The notes beneath the pieces were generated by a model that was given only the letters and a program-made list of their open reading frames with translations, was not told the DNA's origin and did not search any database. This document shows, in pieces, positions 16,986 to 25,602 of a stretch of 64,000 nucleotides of DNA. Position numbers and translations under genes: made by a program. Every line of letters begins with the position of its first letter. The stretch's first letter is position 1. The stretch is taken from contig NZ_RYZZ01000007.1 in assembly GCF_003989135.1 (NCBI RefSeq), positions 1 through 64,000 of the forward strand. The letters are read 5' to 3'. Origin of the DNA: Peribacillus cavernae (GTDB lineage: Bacteria > Bacillota > Bacilli > Bacillales > DSM-1321).

Positions 16986-18185
16986 TTACATATGCTTAGC
17001 CGGCATTGCTAACTCGATAAACAGGTTTTTTAAGTTCTGCCTTCTTTGTCTTTCAATAATTTCTTCGTCAAATTGCATCGGTTTTGAATTGATTTCAAAT
17101 AAGTGGAGCATGCCGTTTTCATCTTCACCGAGGTCGATTGAAAATTCACCAAACAAACCAAATGTGTTTGATAATACAAGTCCGCTTTTTTCGGCAATCT
17201 TGTTTAATAAATCGTCCATTTCTTCAGTTTGGACTGTTTCATAGGGGATTAGTTTGCCGCCCCTTGGAATATGGGTGGTAATTTCCTGGTTCTGGGACAT
17301 TCTGACGGCCTTCCCGCTTAATCTATAGCCTCCTTTTTTAAAGTGTACAAGAAGGCGGTAATCATAGCGATGTCCATCGATTTTTTTAGGAACGATCGCT
17401 TTTTGGATAATGTATCTATTACGGAGGAGCTTTTTTGATTCCTGTTCCCAAAAGCTGGTGAAGCTACTGAACTCTTTCTGTTTACCTGGAGTTATTGCTT
17501 CCAGCGTTTCATCTTCATTAAGCCTGAGAATATAAATGCCGCTCCCGCGGTTACCGGTTACCGGTTTTACATATACGGTCCTGTGCCTATCCAGAAAAGA
17601 ATAAAGGACCGTACTGGATGACAGCAATATGGTTTTCGGCAATAGCTTTCTCAGGTAGTCGTCTTCTTTAAAGGCTTCATATATTTCATATTTATGAACG
17701 AACCGCGGATTAAAGAGAGGAATGCTATAACGGTTCAGAAGGCTTTTCAGCTGGCGGAATCCCGAGGATGCTTCATGGCTGCGGAAGGGAATCCGATTGT
17801 ACACGACATCCGGAAACGGAACGGCTACCTTGATCCATTTGGCAAGCTCGGAAGAAAAAATAAATCCACTGAAATCTTCGTCTTTTGCATCCTCCAGGGT
17901 AAAAATATAAGAGAAGATCCCATGCTTTGCAAGATAAAGATGCAGTTCCTGAAATAATGAAAGATTTCCGCCTATTCCAAACTCATTTTTATCGGTACGG
18001 CAGGTAAGCATGCCGACCGCTATTCCTCTCGATTTTCGCCACTTTTTAATGTGAAACGAATGCTCTGGCATTGTTCGTGCTTGCTCGCAATAGGCAATTT
18101 CAGTTTGTTTGCCTCCGATATAAAGCTGCTTGGTTTTGGCTGTATGATACCAGGTCTGAAATACACTGTCATAATAAATATTCAT
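16986..18185 (-). CDS. YheC/YheD family ATP-grasp protein (paralogue 4)
   Basis: A 399-residue member of the spore-associated YheC/YheD family. The ATP-grasp domain occupies roughly residues 170-395: VYVKPVTGNRGSGIYIL for the nucleotide lid, YDYRLLVHF in the central strand, and GEFSIDLGEDENGMLHLFEINSKP for Mg-ATP ligands. VVYNRIPFRSHEA near 127-139 is the family motif before the fold. ATP-grasp enzymes usually join a carboxylate to an amine, and relatives in B. subtilis are linked to the spore coat; the substrate is unknown. The ATG overlaps the yheD stop by four bases (ATGA). It is an extra copy relative to B. subtilis. Confidence 0.85.
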   Translation of the reverse strand: MNIYYDSVFQTWYHTAKTKQLYIGGKQTEIAYCEQARTMPEHSFHIKKWRKSRGIAVGMLTCRTDKNEFGIGGNLSLFQELHLYLAKHGIFSYIFTLEDAKDEDFSGFIFSSELAKWIKVAVPFPDVVYNRIPFRSHEASSGFRQLKSLLNRYSIPLFNPRFVHKYEIYEAFKEDDYLRKLLPKTILLSSSTVLYSFLDRHRTVYVKPVTGNRGSGIYILRLNEDETLEAITPGKQKEFSSFTSFWEQESKKLLRNRYIIQKAIVPKKIDGHRYDYRLLVHFKKGGYRLSGKAVRMSQNQEITTHIPRGGKLIPYETVQTEEMDDLLNKIAEKSGLVLSNTFGLFGEFSIDLGEDENGMLHLFEINSKPMQFDEEIIERQRRQNLKNLFIELAMPAKHM

Positions 18186-19549
18186 TCATGTATCCCGCCG
18201 GAGCTCACGATCGATTGTTCGGCAAGGAAAACAGCATATTCCAGACAAAGCTTGCGTGTGAGTATTTCAAACTCTTTGAGTTTTGGGTGGGAAAATATGG
18301 ATCTTCCCGGTTTGGAGTTGGCTTCGAACATCCACACATGTCCGTGTTTATCAATTCCTAAATCAAAGCCAATTTCGGCGATTACTCCATCCATCGTTCT
18401 TTCAATGCTTTCACTTAAGGTAAGTGCCGCTGAAGAAAGCTGTTCCTGTACATGGAAGGCAATGTCTTTATCTTCGAACAACTCATCGACCGTTCTGATG
18501 GCCCCTCCGCTTTTCACATGAGTTGTCACGCTTCCTTCGCCAGCGATTTTAGCGGCAATCGCTGTAACCTGCCATCTGCCATTTTGGTCTTTATTTGTAT
18601 GGACTCTGAAATCAATCGGACGCTTATTGGTCTTAATTAAGGAAATACCCTGTTGAATTATCATATTTTGAAGCTTCTTATGCTTGAAAATATGGTTGAA
18701 CATCGTTTCCAGGGAAGGAAACCTGGTTAATTTATTGAGCTTCTGGTCGTCCTTGTATCTACAATAATAAATATTCTCATTCTTATCATAGATGATCTGG
18801 TGGATCCCGAGGCCAAGGCTCCCGTGAATCGGTTTAATGTAAACCTGCCGGTACTGGGAAAGCAAAGTTTCGATGGCTGATAATGACTGGAAGGGATAGG
18901 TCTCGGGAAGGTAGGGAATGGCATTGATATCATCAGTCAAACGTTCATGAATGTCCCATTTATTAAAGAAACCGGGATTGTACCATGGGATTGCACATTC
19001 CTCTTGAAATTTCCGTTTCACTTCTTTCGGTCCTGCGCGGTTTTCCGTTTTCCGGTTTGGAAGCCGGTCATAGACAACATTGGGAAATGGGAAATCGCGG
19101 ACGTCCCATTGATTGTTTCGATAAATATAGCCTCTTATTGTACTCGAATCCCAATTGATCTGATGCTCACTGAATATAAAAGGAATGCAGCCCGTTGTTT
19201 TATTAAGCGATAACAATTTGGAAAAAAACCCAGAGCGCTCGCCAACTGGTTTGTGCAGAAAGGGGGTGATCCCTGAAGTAAATATTCCGACAAGCGGGCC
19301 GATATGGATGCTGTCTTGATAGATAAACAGATGCATCGGGAGGTTGCTTTCTTTAAATGCAAGCGATTCGGCGAGCGCTTTTGAAATGATCGCTGTTTGG
19401 CTGCCAGAAGGATTTTTTTTAACAGAAGCGCTGCACGAACGGTGTCCATACCAAATATTATTGATATTTTCAAGTGGTCCAAGTTCAGAAGGGTAGTAGA
19501 AGATGTTATCCTTTATATCAGCAATTTCGACACGATAGACTTTTTTCAT
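18182..19549 (-). CDS. yheD: YheC/YheD family ATP-grasp protein YheD
   Basis: A 455-residue family member, nearly the length of B. subtilis YheD (453). An N-terminal beta-rich domain of about 100 residues precedes the family motif VVYDRLPNRKTEN. The ATP-grasp core has VYIKPIHGSLGLGIHQI, DFRVHTNKD and AEIGFDLGIDKHGHVWMFEANSKP. In B. subtilis YheD is a spore-coat-associated protein. The start follows an AGGTGA site and lies only four bases after the yheC stop. The symbol is by length and position; orthology among the four paralogues needs a tree. Confidence 0.85.
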   Translation of the reverse strand: MKKVYRVEIADIKDNIFYYPSELGPLENINNIWYGHRSCSASVKKNPSGSQTAIISKALAESLAFKESNLPMHLFIYQDSIHIGPLVGIFTSGITPFLHKPVGERSGFFSKLLSLNKTTGCIPFIFSEHQINWDSSTIRGYIYRNNQWDVRDFPFPNVVYDRLPNRKTENRAGPKEVKRKFQEECAIPWYNPGFFNKWDIHERLTDDINAIPYLPETYPFQSLSAIETLLSQYRQVYIKPIHGSLGLGIHQIIYDKNENIYYCRYKDDQKLNKLTRFPSLETMFNHIFKHKKLQNMIIQQGISLIKTNKRPIDFRVHTNKDQNGRWQVTAIAAKIAGEGSVTTHVKSGGAIRTVDELFEDKDIAFHVQEQLSSAALTLSESIERTMDGVIAEIGFDLGIDKHGHVWMFEANSKPGRSIFSHPKLKEFEILTRKLCLEYAVFLAEQSIVSSGGIHE

Positions 19550-19553
19550 ATAC

Positions 19554-20624
19554 TCACCTGCTTTCGAGTAATTCTCCTGCGAGGCAGCGGCAGTATAAAG
19601 CCGGCGCTTTGTACAGCTGATGCATTTTGTCTGGGTGAAGCAGTTCGATTACTTTTCTTCCCGGTTTTGAATTGATATCAAGGATCCATACGCCACCTTT
19701 TTTATCAATCCCTAAGTCTAAGCCGATTTCGAAAAGCCGGTTAAACTTGTCTTCCAATTCTATAGGAAGCTGATGGATAATATCCTGGATTTCCATTTCT
19801 ATTTTTGGCTGAAGGAGGGGTGGAAAAGTTTGCAATAGGCTTTCAAAGCGGACAGCGCGGGCGCCAGCTGCCAGGTTTGCTGTAATACAGTGCTTTCGGC
19901 CGACCCTAACCCCCCGGCCGCGCTCAATCCAGTTGTTTTTGCTGTCTTTTTGAAGCATAATACGCACATCATATGGCTCATCCTCACTATTGGAAAGCTC
20001 AATGTAAGGCTGTGATACGTAAGGGCATTCCTGAAGCAATTGCAGAAACCACCTTTCCAGTGCTGCCTTTTTATCAAAAAACCGTTCATATCCGTTCTCC
20101 CTTTTTGTCATTCGGACGAGCCATCCATCAGCTTCCATGCAAAGAAGATAAATTCCTATTCCCCTGGAGCCAAATTCAGGTTTCAGTATGATTTTTTTGT
20201 GGCTGGATAATTCCCTCCAGATATCGCCTGTTTTATTCATTCTTTTTACTGGAGGCAGAAAACGGCTCAGTCTATCCATTTGTGCAAGAGACTGAAATAC
20301 TGTATGTTTTCCGGGCAGACCGAATCCAAGAAAAGCAGAATGATTTTTAAGCCATTCAATTTTAAAGCGTACCTTCTCAGATTGCCGGATTAAACCATGA
20401 AAACTCCGATCATAAATGAAATCAGGAATCGAAAACTGCGAAGCAATCCATTCCTTAGTTGGATAATCGTATTTTTCACCATGGATAGTTTCTGCACCGG
20501 TATCGATTTTTGCCGGACAAAATCGATAGACAAAAAGGTTTTCTTTTTCGGAAGCGAGCGCGACTTCAGTGAAATACATTTCCTCGCTTCGTAATTGGGA
20601 GGACATAATTCCTAATGAAAGCAT
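19554..20624 (-). CDS. yheC: YheC/YheD family ATP-grasp protein YheC
   Basis: A 356-residue member without the N-terminal beta domain, close to B. subtilis YheC (363). It opens MLSLGIMSSQ, has the family motif FIYDRSFHG near 83-91, and the ATP-grasp segments ILKPEFGSRGIGIYLL, YDVRIMLQKD and EIGLDLGIDKKGGVWILDINSKP. I start it at 20624 because AAAGGGG lies six bases upstream; an in-frame TTG at 20654 would overlap the preceding gene. It is predicted to ligate an unknown spore-related substrate. Confidence 0.85.
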   Translation of the reverse strand: MLSLGIMSSQLRSEEMYFTEVALASEKENLFVYRFCPAKIDTGAETIHGEKYDYPTKEWIASQFSIPDFIYDRSFHGLIRQSEKVRFKIEWLKNHSAFLGFGLPGKHTVFQSLAQMDRLSRFLPPVKRMNKTGDIWRELSSHKKIILKPEFGSRGIGIYLLCMEADGWLVRMTKRENGYERFFDKKAALERWFLQLLQECPYVSQPYIELSNSEDEPYDVRIMLQKDSKNNWIERGRGVRVGRKHCITANLAAGARAVRFESLLQTFPPLLQPKIEMEIQDIIHQLPIELEDKFNRLFEIGLDLGIDKKGGVWILDINSKPGRKVIELLHPDKMHQLYKAPALYCRCLAGELLESR

Positions 20625-20650
20625 TCGGTTCCCCTTTCCGGCCCAGAGAG

Positions 20651-22027
20651 TCAAGGCCTTGTCGGCTTTCCACCATCATAGAGGGAATGCATATATTCAA
20701 TGATTGATTTTACGGATGGCCGAAATTTCTCATAACTGCCCTGAAAGGCTTTAGAAGGTTTGGAATTTACTTCAATGATCCAGGGTTGTTTATTTGTATC
20801 AAGGGCGATATCGATTCCAAGTTCACCGAATAAGTCGGCACGCTGCTCGATTACACAATTGGCTGTTTGCAGGGCAAGTTTGGAGATTTCTTTATACAAT
20901 GTTAGAGCTTCATTTTCTGTAAATGCCGATTTTAAGAAGTCCGCAGCGTTTTTCATTTCTCCGCCTCTGGATAGATTGGAAACAATATGTCCGGCATTGC
21001 CAATCCTGGCAACAAGAGACGTTATTTTCCAGGATTGGTTTTTGCTTTTATTCAACAGTATTCGGAAATCGATTTTTTTATGGTCAAATTCCAATAACGG
21101 AATCCCTTTTTGAACAATAAACGATCGATGTTTTATCGTTCTTTTCAATACGGCAAAAAGCTCGGTAACCGTCGCAAACAAATAGGTATCCTTTATATCC
21201 TTTGAATGTTCCAGGACCCAGCCTTCTGCTGTTTCTGTGAGCTTGCAAATATTTTTCCCCTGGCTTCCGAAAGAAGGTTTGACGTATACTACATGATGCT
21301 TTTCGATGAATGCTGAGAAATCCTCTTCCTTGTTCAGGGGAATTGTATCAGGCAAAAAGGGGAGGAGTTCTTCCTTGTCAGCGAGGATTTCGTGTACTTC
21401 CTTCTTAGAAAGGAAGCCTCCATTAAAAATTGGGATATTCAGAGCATGCAATTCGTTAAGATAGTCCTGGAAAGCGGCCGACTTTTCTTGAGCCCGTGAA
21501 TGAATCCTGTTATAAACAACATCCGGTAATGGGAGAGAGCGATGTTCCCAGCCTTCATTAACATTCCAATAGCCTTCTACATGCCCGGCATCTTTGGCTG
21601 CCTGCAGCTTATGCACATAGAAAGGAAATCCTTTTTGCTCACAAAGAGTCTTCATTTCCTGTAAGAAAGTCTCCATCGTACCAAAGGTTCCATTCATTTT
21701 CTCAATTGGATGATCGGTCAAGACAGACAAAAAGGGTCCGATCCTCAATTCTCTTTTTTCTTTGTTATAGGTGATTTGGACAGGAAAAGGCAAAATGGGC
21801 AGCGATAGTTGATGGCTTATATGCCGGGAAATTTGGATCATCGGTTTTTTTGCCGAAAAGGGACGGACAAGTAAAGAAGCTTGATTGGATCCCGCAATCA
21901 AGGTAATCCGTTCATTGATAGTTACATCCCATCTCGCAAACAGTGATTGTTCTATTTGAATAACATGAGTTTTTTCAGGGTCAAAGCCTTTAAAGGTGAT
22001 CATTACCTTGTCATATAATACTTTCAT
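20651..22027 (-). CDS. YheC/YheD family ATP-grasp protein (paralogue 1)
   Basis: A 458-residue member with the N-terminal beta domain (about residues 1-110), the motif VVYNRIHSRAQEK, and an ATP-grasp core showing VYVKPSFGSQGKNICKL, DFRILLNKS and GELGIDIALDTNKQPWIIEVNSKP. I start it at 22027 with GGGGA six to seven bases upstream; earlier in-frame codons lie in or before that site. It is the first gene of the four-gene run and is absent from the two-gene B. subtilis arrangement. Confidence 0.85.
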   Translation of the reverse strand: MKVLYDKVMITFKGFDPEKTHVIQIEQSLFARWDVTINERITLIAGSNQASLLVRPFSAKKPMIQISRHISHQLSLPILPFPVQITYNKEKRELRIGPFLSVLTDHPIEKMNGTFGTMETFLQEMKTLCEQKGFPFYVHKLQAAKDAGHVEGYWNVNEGWEHRSLPLPDVVYNRIHSRAQEKSAAFQDYLNELHALNIPIFNGGFLSKKEVHEILADKEELLPFLPDTIPLNKEEDFSAFIEKHHVVYVKPSFGSQGKNICKLTETAEGWVLEHSKDIKDTYLFATVTELFAVLKRTIKHRSFIVQKGIPLLEFDHKKIDFRILLNKSKNQSWKITSLVARIGNAGHIVSNLSRGGEMKNAADFLKSAFTENEALTLYKEISKLALQTANCVIEQRADLFGELGIDIALDTNKQPWIIEVNSKPSKAFQGSYEKFRPSVKSIIEYMHSLYDGGKPTRP

Positions 22028-22243
22028 CGTCATTCCCCGTTTGCACTGGTTTATCCTTCTCAAATTGAATAAGAAAGTATGATCTTCTAAAGCACGACTG
22101 GGTTCGCTTTTTCTTCATTATGAGATGGGCAAAAGCGGATATGTTATCTTATGTATGATAGGTTTGGAACGTGTCTCGGCCAATTAGAAATTCGGTAATT
22201 GGCGAAATATAATCAAGAATTTTCTGAAGGAGCAGGGAATACA

Positions 22244-22342
22244 GTGATTAATAAGGAAAGAATTTATCGCAAAGCCCCTAAACGAAGTTTTCATTTTGTG
22301 ATTGGTTTTGTTATAGTTGAAAGGAAAATCGGAAAGAGTTAA
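22244..22342 (+). CDS. Possible 32-residue ORF upstream of yheA
   Basis: GTG 22244 follows AAGGAG by 11 bases and opens a 32-codon basic ORF whose TAA overlaps the ribosome binding site of yheA. It contains the hydrophobic stretch FHFVIGFVIV. It might be a real micro-protein or a coupling leader. No family is recognised. Confidence 0.3.
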   Translation: MINKERIYRKAPKRSFHFVIGFVIVERKIGKS

Positions 22343-22353
22343 GGAGGAGTATG

Positions 22354-22710
22354 ATGAGCGCGAACCTATACGATGCTGCATATGAAATGGAAAGAACTAT
22401 TCGCGGAAGCAGTGAATATACAGAACTAAAAAGTTTGTATGATCAGGTAAATGCAGATCAATCGGCACGGGGCATGTTTGAAAACTTTCGCCAAATCCAG
22501 ATGATGCTTCAACAAAAACAAATGGCAGGCCAAGAAATAACTCCTGAAGAAGTTGAGCAGGCACAGAAAACGGTAGCTTTAGTACAACAGCACCCAACCA
22601 TTTCAAAATTGATGGAAGCGGAACAGAGAATGAGCACGGTCATCGCGGATCTCAATAAAATCATCATGAAGCCGCTTGAGGAATTATACGGCTTGCCGGA
22701 ACAGGGCTAA
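22354..22710 (+). CDS. yheA: YheA family protein (UPF0342)
   Basis: A 118-residue helical protein strongly recalling B. subtilis YheA: NLYDAAYEMERTIRGS at the N terminus, QKQMAGQEITPEEVEQAQKTV in the middle, and EQRMSTVIADLNKIIMKPL near the C terminus. The family (YlbF/YmcA-like helical fold) has no firm function. I prefer ATG 22354, six bases after AAGGAGG; ATG 22351 is only three bases away. It is divergent from the ATP-grasp genes, and yheB, which lies between yheC and yheA in B. subtilis, is missing here. Confidence 0.9.
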   Translation: MSANLYDAAYEMERTIRGSSEYTELKSLYDQVNADQSARGMFENFRQIQMMLQQKQMAGQEITPEEVEQAQKTVALVQQHPTISKLMEAEQRMSTVIADLNKIIMKPLEELYGLPEQG

Positions 22711-22721
22711 TTTTTTTAGAG

Positions 22722-22752
22722 GGCGACTGCACAAAGTGCAGCGCCTTTTTTG
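22722..22752 (+). terminator. Terminator of yheA
   Basis: GGCG-A-CTGCAC pairs with GTGCAG-CGCC around AAA, followed by six T residues. Confidence 0.85.
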
Positions 22753-22790
22753 CTAAAATAAGAAAATATTGCTTTTATCAACATGAAATG

Positions 22791-22890
22791 GTGTCTATCT
22801 CCTGCGCCTAGCCTCTCGAGCCCTACAGAAGGCGAACAGCGCCTTCTTTCGGGATCTGTCTTATGCTTGTCAAGTCTCTTCCGCTTTTTT
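22791..22890. repeat. Dispersed intergenic repeat, Bacillus type, copy 1
   Basis: About 100 bp with CTGCGCCTAGCCTCTCGAG, then AGAAGGCG...GCGCCTTCT as a hairpin, then CTTATGCTTGTC and TTCCGCTTTTTTT. It shares GCAGAAGGC/AGCGCCT and TCTTATGCTTGTC with 28300-28424. The same pattern is a familiar structured intergenic repeat of Bacillus genomes. Confidence 0.55.
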
Positions 22891-22958
22891 TATCTGTTCT
22901 ATCGAAAGTCTCTGATTCATAAAAATGGAATAGGACACTACAGATAGGGGAGATCAGC

Positions 22959-23825
22959 ATGGTATATCGTTTACTTGCGGTTAATATTGACGGGACATTG
23001 CTTCAATCAAATGGCCGTTTAAATAAATCAACAAAAGAAGCGATAGAATATGTCCATCATAAAGGCGTGCATGTCACGCTAGTTACTTCACGGAACTTTC
23101 ATTCAGCTAAAAAGGCAGCAAAGGCTTTAAAAATAAATCCAATGCTTGTAGCCCTTCAAGGAGCGTTTGTCGGCTCGACGGTTGAGAAGCCGCTTTTTGT
23201 AAGAAGGATTTCAGAAAAACTGACACTTGAAATTGTACAGCTGCTGGAAAAGGCAAACTGCCAAATTCAACTTGTAACCGAGAAATATATGCTTGGAAAC
23301 AGAGTGAACGTTCCGGAAAATTTACTCGGCAAAGCGGTCATGTATATGAATGAGCAAAACGTCTACTCCCAGAACTATGTCGACTTGCTCAGTGAAGAAT
23401 TGGCAAAGCAGCCGATAGCACCGCCGAAAATCGATGTCATATTCAATAATCACAGTGACAGAGAAGATATTTTCAAACTGATCACCGGCATGTACCCTGA
23501 GGTGCAAACGATACTGCAGCCAGGCAATAATCTCTCTATCGTTTCCAGGGGAGTCTCCAAATGGAACGGCGTGCTTCATCTTGCCGACCATTTAAAAATG
23601 AAACGCAGTGAAATTGTTGCGATCGGCGATGGTCTCGATGATATTGAAATGATCAAGGAATGCGGACTTGGAGTGGCAATGGGCAATGCCCCATTTGAAG
23701 TGAAAAAAGCTGCTAAGTGGATAACCCGTACAAACGATGATCATGGTGTCGCTTATATGCTAAAGGAATTTTTCCGAAAACAGCATCCAATCGAATTCTT
23801 GGAAAAAATGAATATTCTCAAATGA
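22959..23825 (+). CDS. yhaX: HAD-superfamily hydrolase-like protein YhaX
   Basis: A 288-residue Cof-type (HAD-IIB) protein. Motif II is LVTSRN near residues 42-47. Motifs III and IV are represented by SKWNGVLHLADHL and AIGDGLDDIEM near 221-231. Motif I reads NIDGT (residues 10-14): the first Asp, which is the nucleophile in HAD phosphatases, is Asn. B. subtilis YhaX is a spore-associated member; I recall it with the same Asn, so the change may be a family feature. Phosphatase activity is therefore doubtful. It stands alone downstream of an intergenic repeat. Confidence 0.85.
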   Translation: MVYRLLAVNIDGTLLQSNGRLNKSTKEAIEYVHHKGVHVTLVTSRNFHSAKKAAKALKINPMLVALQGAFVGSTVEKPLFVRRISEKLTLEIVQLLEKANCQIQLVTEKYMLGNRVNVPENLLGKAVMYMNEQNVYSQNYVDLLSEELAKQPIAPPKIDVIFNNHSDREDIFKLITGMYPEVQTILQPGNNLSIVSRGVSKWNGVLHLADHLKMKRSEIVAIGDGLDDIEMIKECGLGVAMGNAPFEVKKAAKWITRTNDDHGVAYMLKEFFRKQHPIEFLEKMNILK

Positions 23826-23841
23826 TGAGAATTCTTTAGAT

Positions 23842-23940
23842 ATTCACCAAATCGGTAGGAAACTCAAACTAATCAGGAATAATTCAACCAAAACAAGAAA
23901 GAATTCAATCAAACTCTAACATAATTCAACCAGACTAAGC
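23842..23940. repeat. Array of five imperfect 20-21 bp repeats
   Basis: Units begin at about 23842, 23861, 23881, 23902 and 23923, each with a core close to AATTCAACCAAA. The spacing is 20, 20, 21 and 21 bases. It lies between yhaX and the terminator of the convergent DinB-like gene. Confidence 0.6.
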
Positions 23941-23948
23941 TGAAAATA

Positions 23949-23980
23949 AAAAAACAGGCCTAGGTATCCGGGCCTGTTTC
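23949..23980 (-). terminator. Terminator of the DinB-like gene
   Basis: On the minus strand AAACAGGCC pairs with GGCCTGTTT and is followed by seven T residues. Confidence 0.8.
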
Positions 23981-23987
23981 GTTCATA

Positions 23988-24449
23988 TTAATTCTTTTTA
24001 CTAATAAACCGGTTCATTGCATGAATCTGGCCAAGGTGATAAGCCTCATGAAAGACGGTCATATTGGCAATTTCACCGAAAGTCGTCAGCCCTAAAAATG
24101 GCTCTTTTAATTCTACTTGTAAACGATCTGCATCGATTTGCTGCAGTCGGACAGCCTGCTCTTTTAACTGCTCAACCAACTGTTCCACAGCCGGTACCTC
24201 TCCCTGCCAGTCAGAGGGCTTCGTACCGTACCCAAATAAGCCAACATAATTTTCAGGCAAATTGTTTGACTCCTTAGGAAATCCAAACACTAACTGTTCC
24301 GCCATGGTCAGAACATGACCGATATGCCAGTGAATGGTATTATTAAATCCCTCCGGCTGAATATCAAAGATTGCTGGATTTAAGGCCGATACTTCGTCTA
24401 GTAAATTATTTCTGGTCAATTCAAATTGCTTAAATAAAAGTTCACTCAT
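23988..24449 (-). CDS. DinB-superfamily protein
   Basis: A 153-residue four-helix-bundle DinB/YfiT-like protein. His residues placed as metal ligands appear in IHWHIGHVL near 39-47 and FHEAYHLGQI near 134-143. Some members are thiol transferases or damage-induced proteins; no substrate can be named here. I start at 24449, where AAAGGGG lies eight bases upstream; the longer in-frame extension lacks a site. It is monocistronic. Confidence 0.78.
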   Translation of the reverse strand: MSELLFKQFELTRNNLLDEVSALNPAIFDIQPEGFNNTIHWHIGHVLTMAEQLVFGFPKESNNLPENYVGLFGYGTKPSDWQGEVPAVEQLVEQLKEQAVRLQQIDADRLQVELKEPFLGLTTFGEIANMTVFHEAYHLGQIHAMNRFISKKN

Positions 24450-24525
24450 CGTTTTATCCCCTTTCAAATAATAACCGTATCTTTGTAAGCATACCAAAGA
24501 AGTAATTCGATGAAAACTGATAAGA

Positions 24526-25386
24526 TTACATATTATTTCGGAAAACAGGCATTGTACAGCATCGGAACGAGCCGCCTGATTTGATGATTTCTGTTATATC
24601 GACTTCAATCACATCGTAGCCTCGGTCGCGCAGTTTTTCATTGACATTTTTATTTACTGGGAGACTGATTATCTTTTTATTGCCAATGGAAAGCACATTG
24701 GTGCCAAGCGTAAACTGTTCCTCCTCTGTCACTTCAATCAGATTATATCGCCCGGACAGAAATTCTCTCTCTTTTTCGCTAATAACCTCTGGAAAAATCA
24801 ACGCATCCTCCGGGGACAAAATGTTAAAGACACAATCCAGATGCAGATATTTTGCTTCAAAGGGAACAGGAATGACCTCGAAATCCGGCAGCAACGTTTG
24901 CAGACGTTTAATCGAGTTAATATGAGTCCGGTTGCTGATGCCGACAAAAATCGTATTTCGATCGATGATAACATCTCCGCCCTCTATCTGGTCTTTAACG
25001 AGATTATGGAACGGAAGTCTGTTTTCCTTCAGCCACTTCTTCAGGATTTCTTCCTCCCCCTGACGGATACCACTTGCCATTTCAGCTACAAAGACAGTTT
25101 GTCCAAGGGTAAAACCGATATCGCGGGTGAAAACCTGCTCGGGATATTGGCTAAAGGAAGGAAGAAGGAATACCTCAACTCCATGCTGCCGCAGAACATT
25201 CACGAATTCTCCGTGCTGCTTCATAGCCGTTTTGATATCGATTCCTTCCTTCTTAAAATGCTTCTGGGTATCGTTGATTACTTCACGTATCGTCATATAT
25301 TGAGGCTGGCACAATACGACACGTCTCAATTCATCGTATTCACTGTAGCAAAAAGCCTGGATTTCGTTTTCCTGATGCAATGACAT
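24526..25386 (-). CDS. ykgA: Amidinotransferase/DDAH-fold hydrolase (YkgA-like)
   Basis: A 286-residue protein of the guanidine-group-modifying superfamily, the same length as B. subtilis YkgA as I recall it. FTRDIGFTLG near residues 90-99 and EGGDVIIDRNTIFVG near 139-153 are substrate-loop motifs. YLHLDCVFNIL near 184-194 gives the catalytic His, and GGSFRCCTMP near the C terminus gives the catalytic Cys. Relatives hydrolyse arginine or methylated arginines; the substrate here is open. It is followed by no obvious operon partner. Confidence 0.82.
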   Translation of the reverse strand: MSLHQENEIQAFCYSEYDELRRVVLCQPQYMTIREVINDTQKHFKKEGIDIKTAMKQHGEFVNVLRQHGVEVFLLPSFSQYPEQVFTRDIGFTLGQTVFVAEMASGIRQGEEEILKKWLKENRLPFHNLVKDQIEGGDVIIDRNTIFVGISNRTHINSIKRLQTLLPDFEVIPVPFEAKYLHLDCVFNILSPEDALIFPEVISEKEREFLSGRYNLIEVTEEEQFTLGTNVLSIGNKKIISLPVNKNVNEKLRDRGYDVIEVDITEIIKSGGSFRCCTMPVFRNNM

Positions 25387-25602
25387 GGGTTTCCTCCTGA
25401 ATGATAACTTTACCTATACTATTTCCTTATTATTGAGAGAAAAAACTTCATTCATCGAAATTGCTGCTGGTTCAAACAGACTCATGTTGTTTTGGGGCAT
25501 TTTTAAAAATTAAAAATAATAAAAAGGATAAATCGAAAATGAAGAGAATTTTACATGTATTCAGAAAAAATATGCAGGCGCTTGCTGTGAGGAGGAAAAA
25601 AA

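Noticed and set aside
24841-25383. 180-codon ORF antisense to the YkgA-like gene
   Set aside because: The minus-strand frame carries all superfamily motifs; this frame has none.
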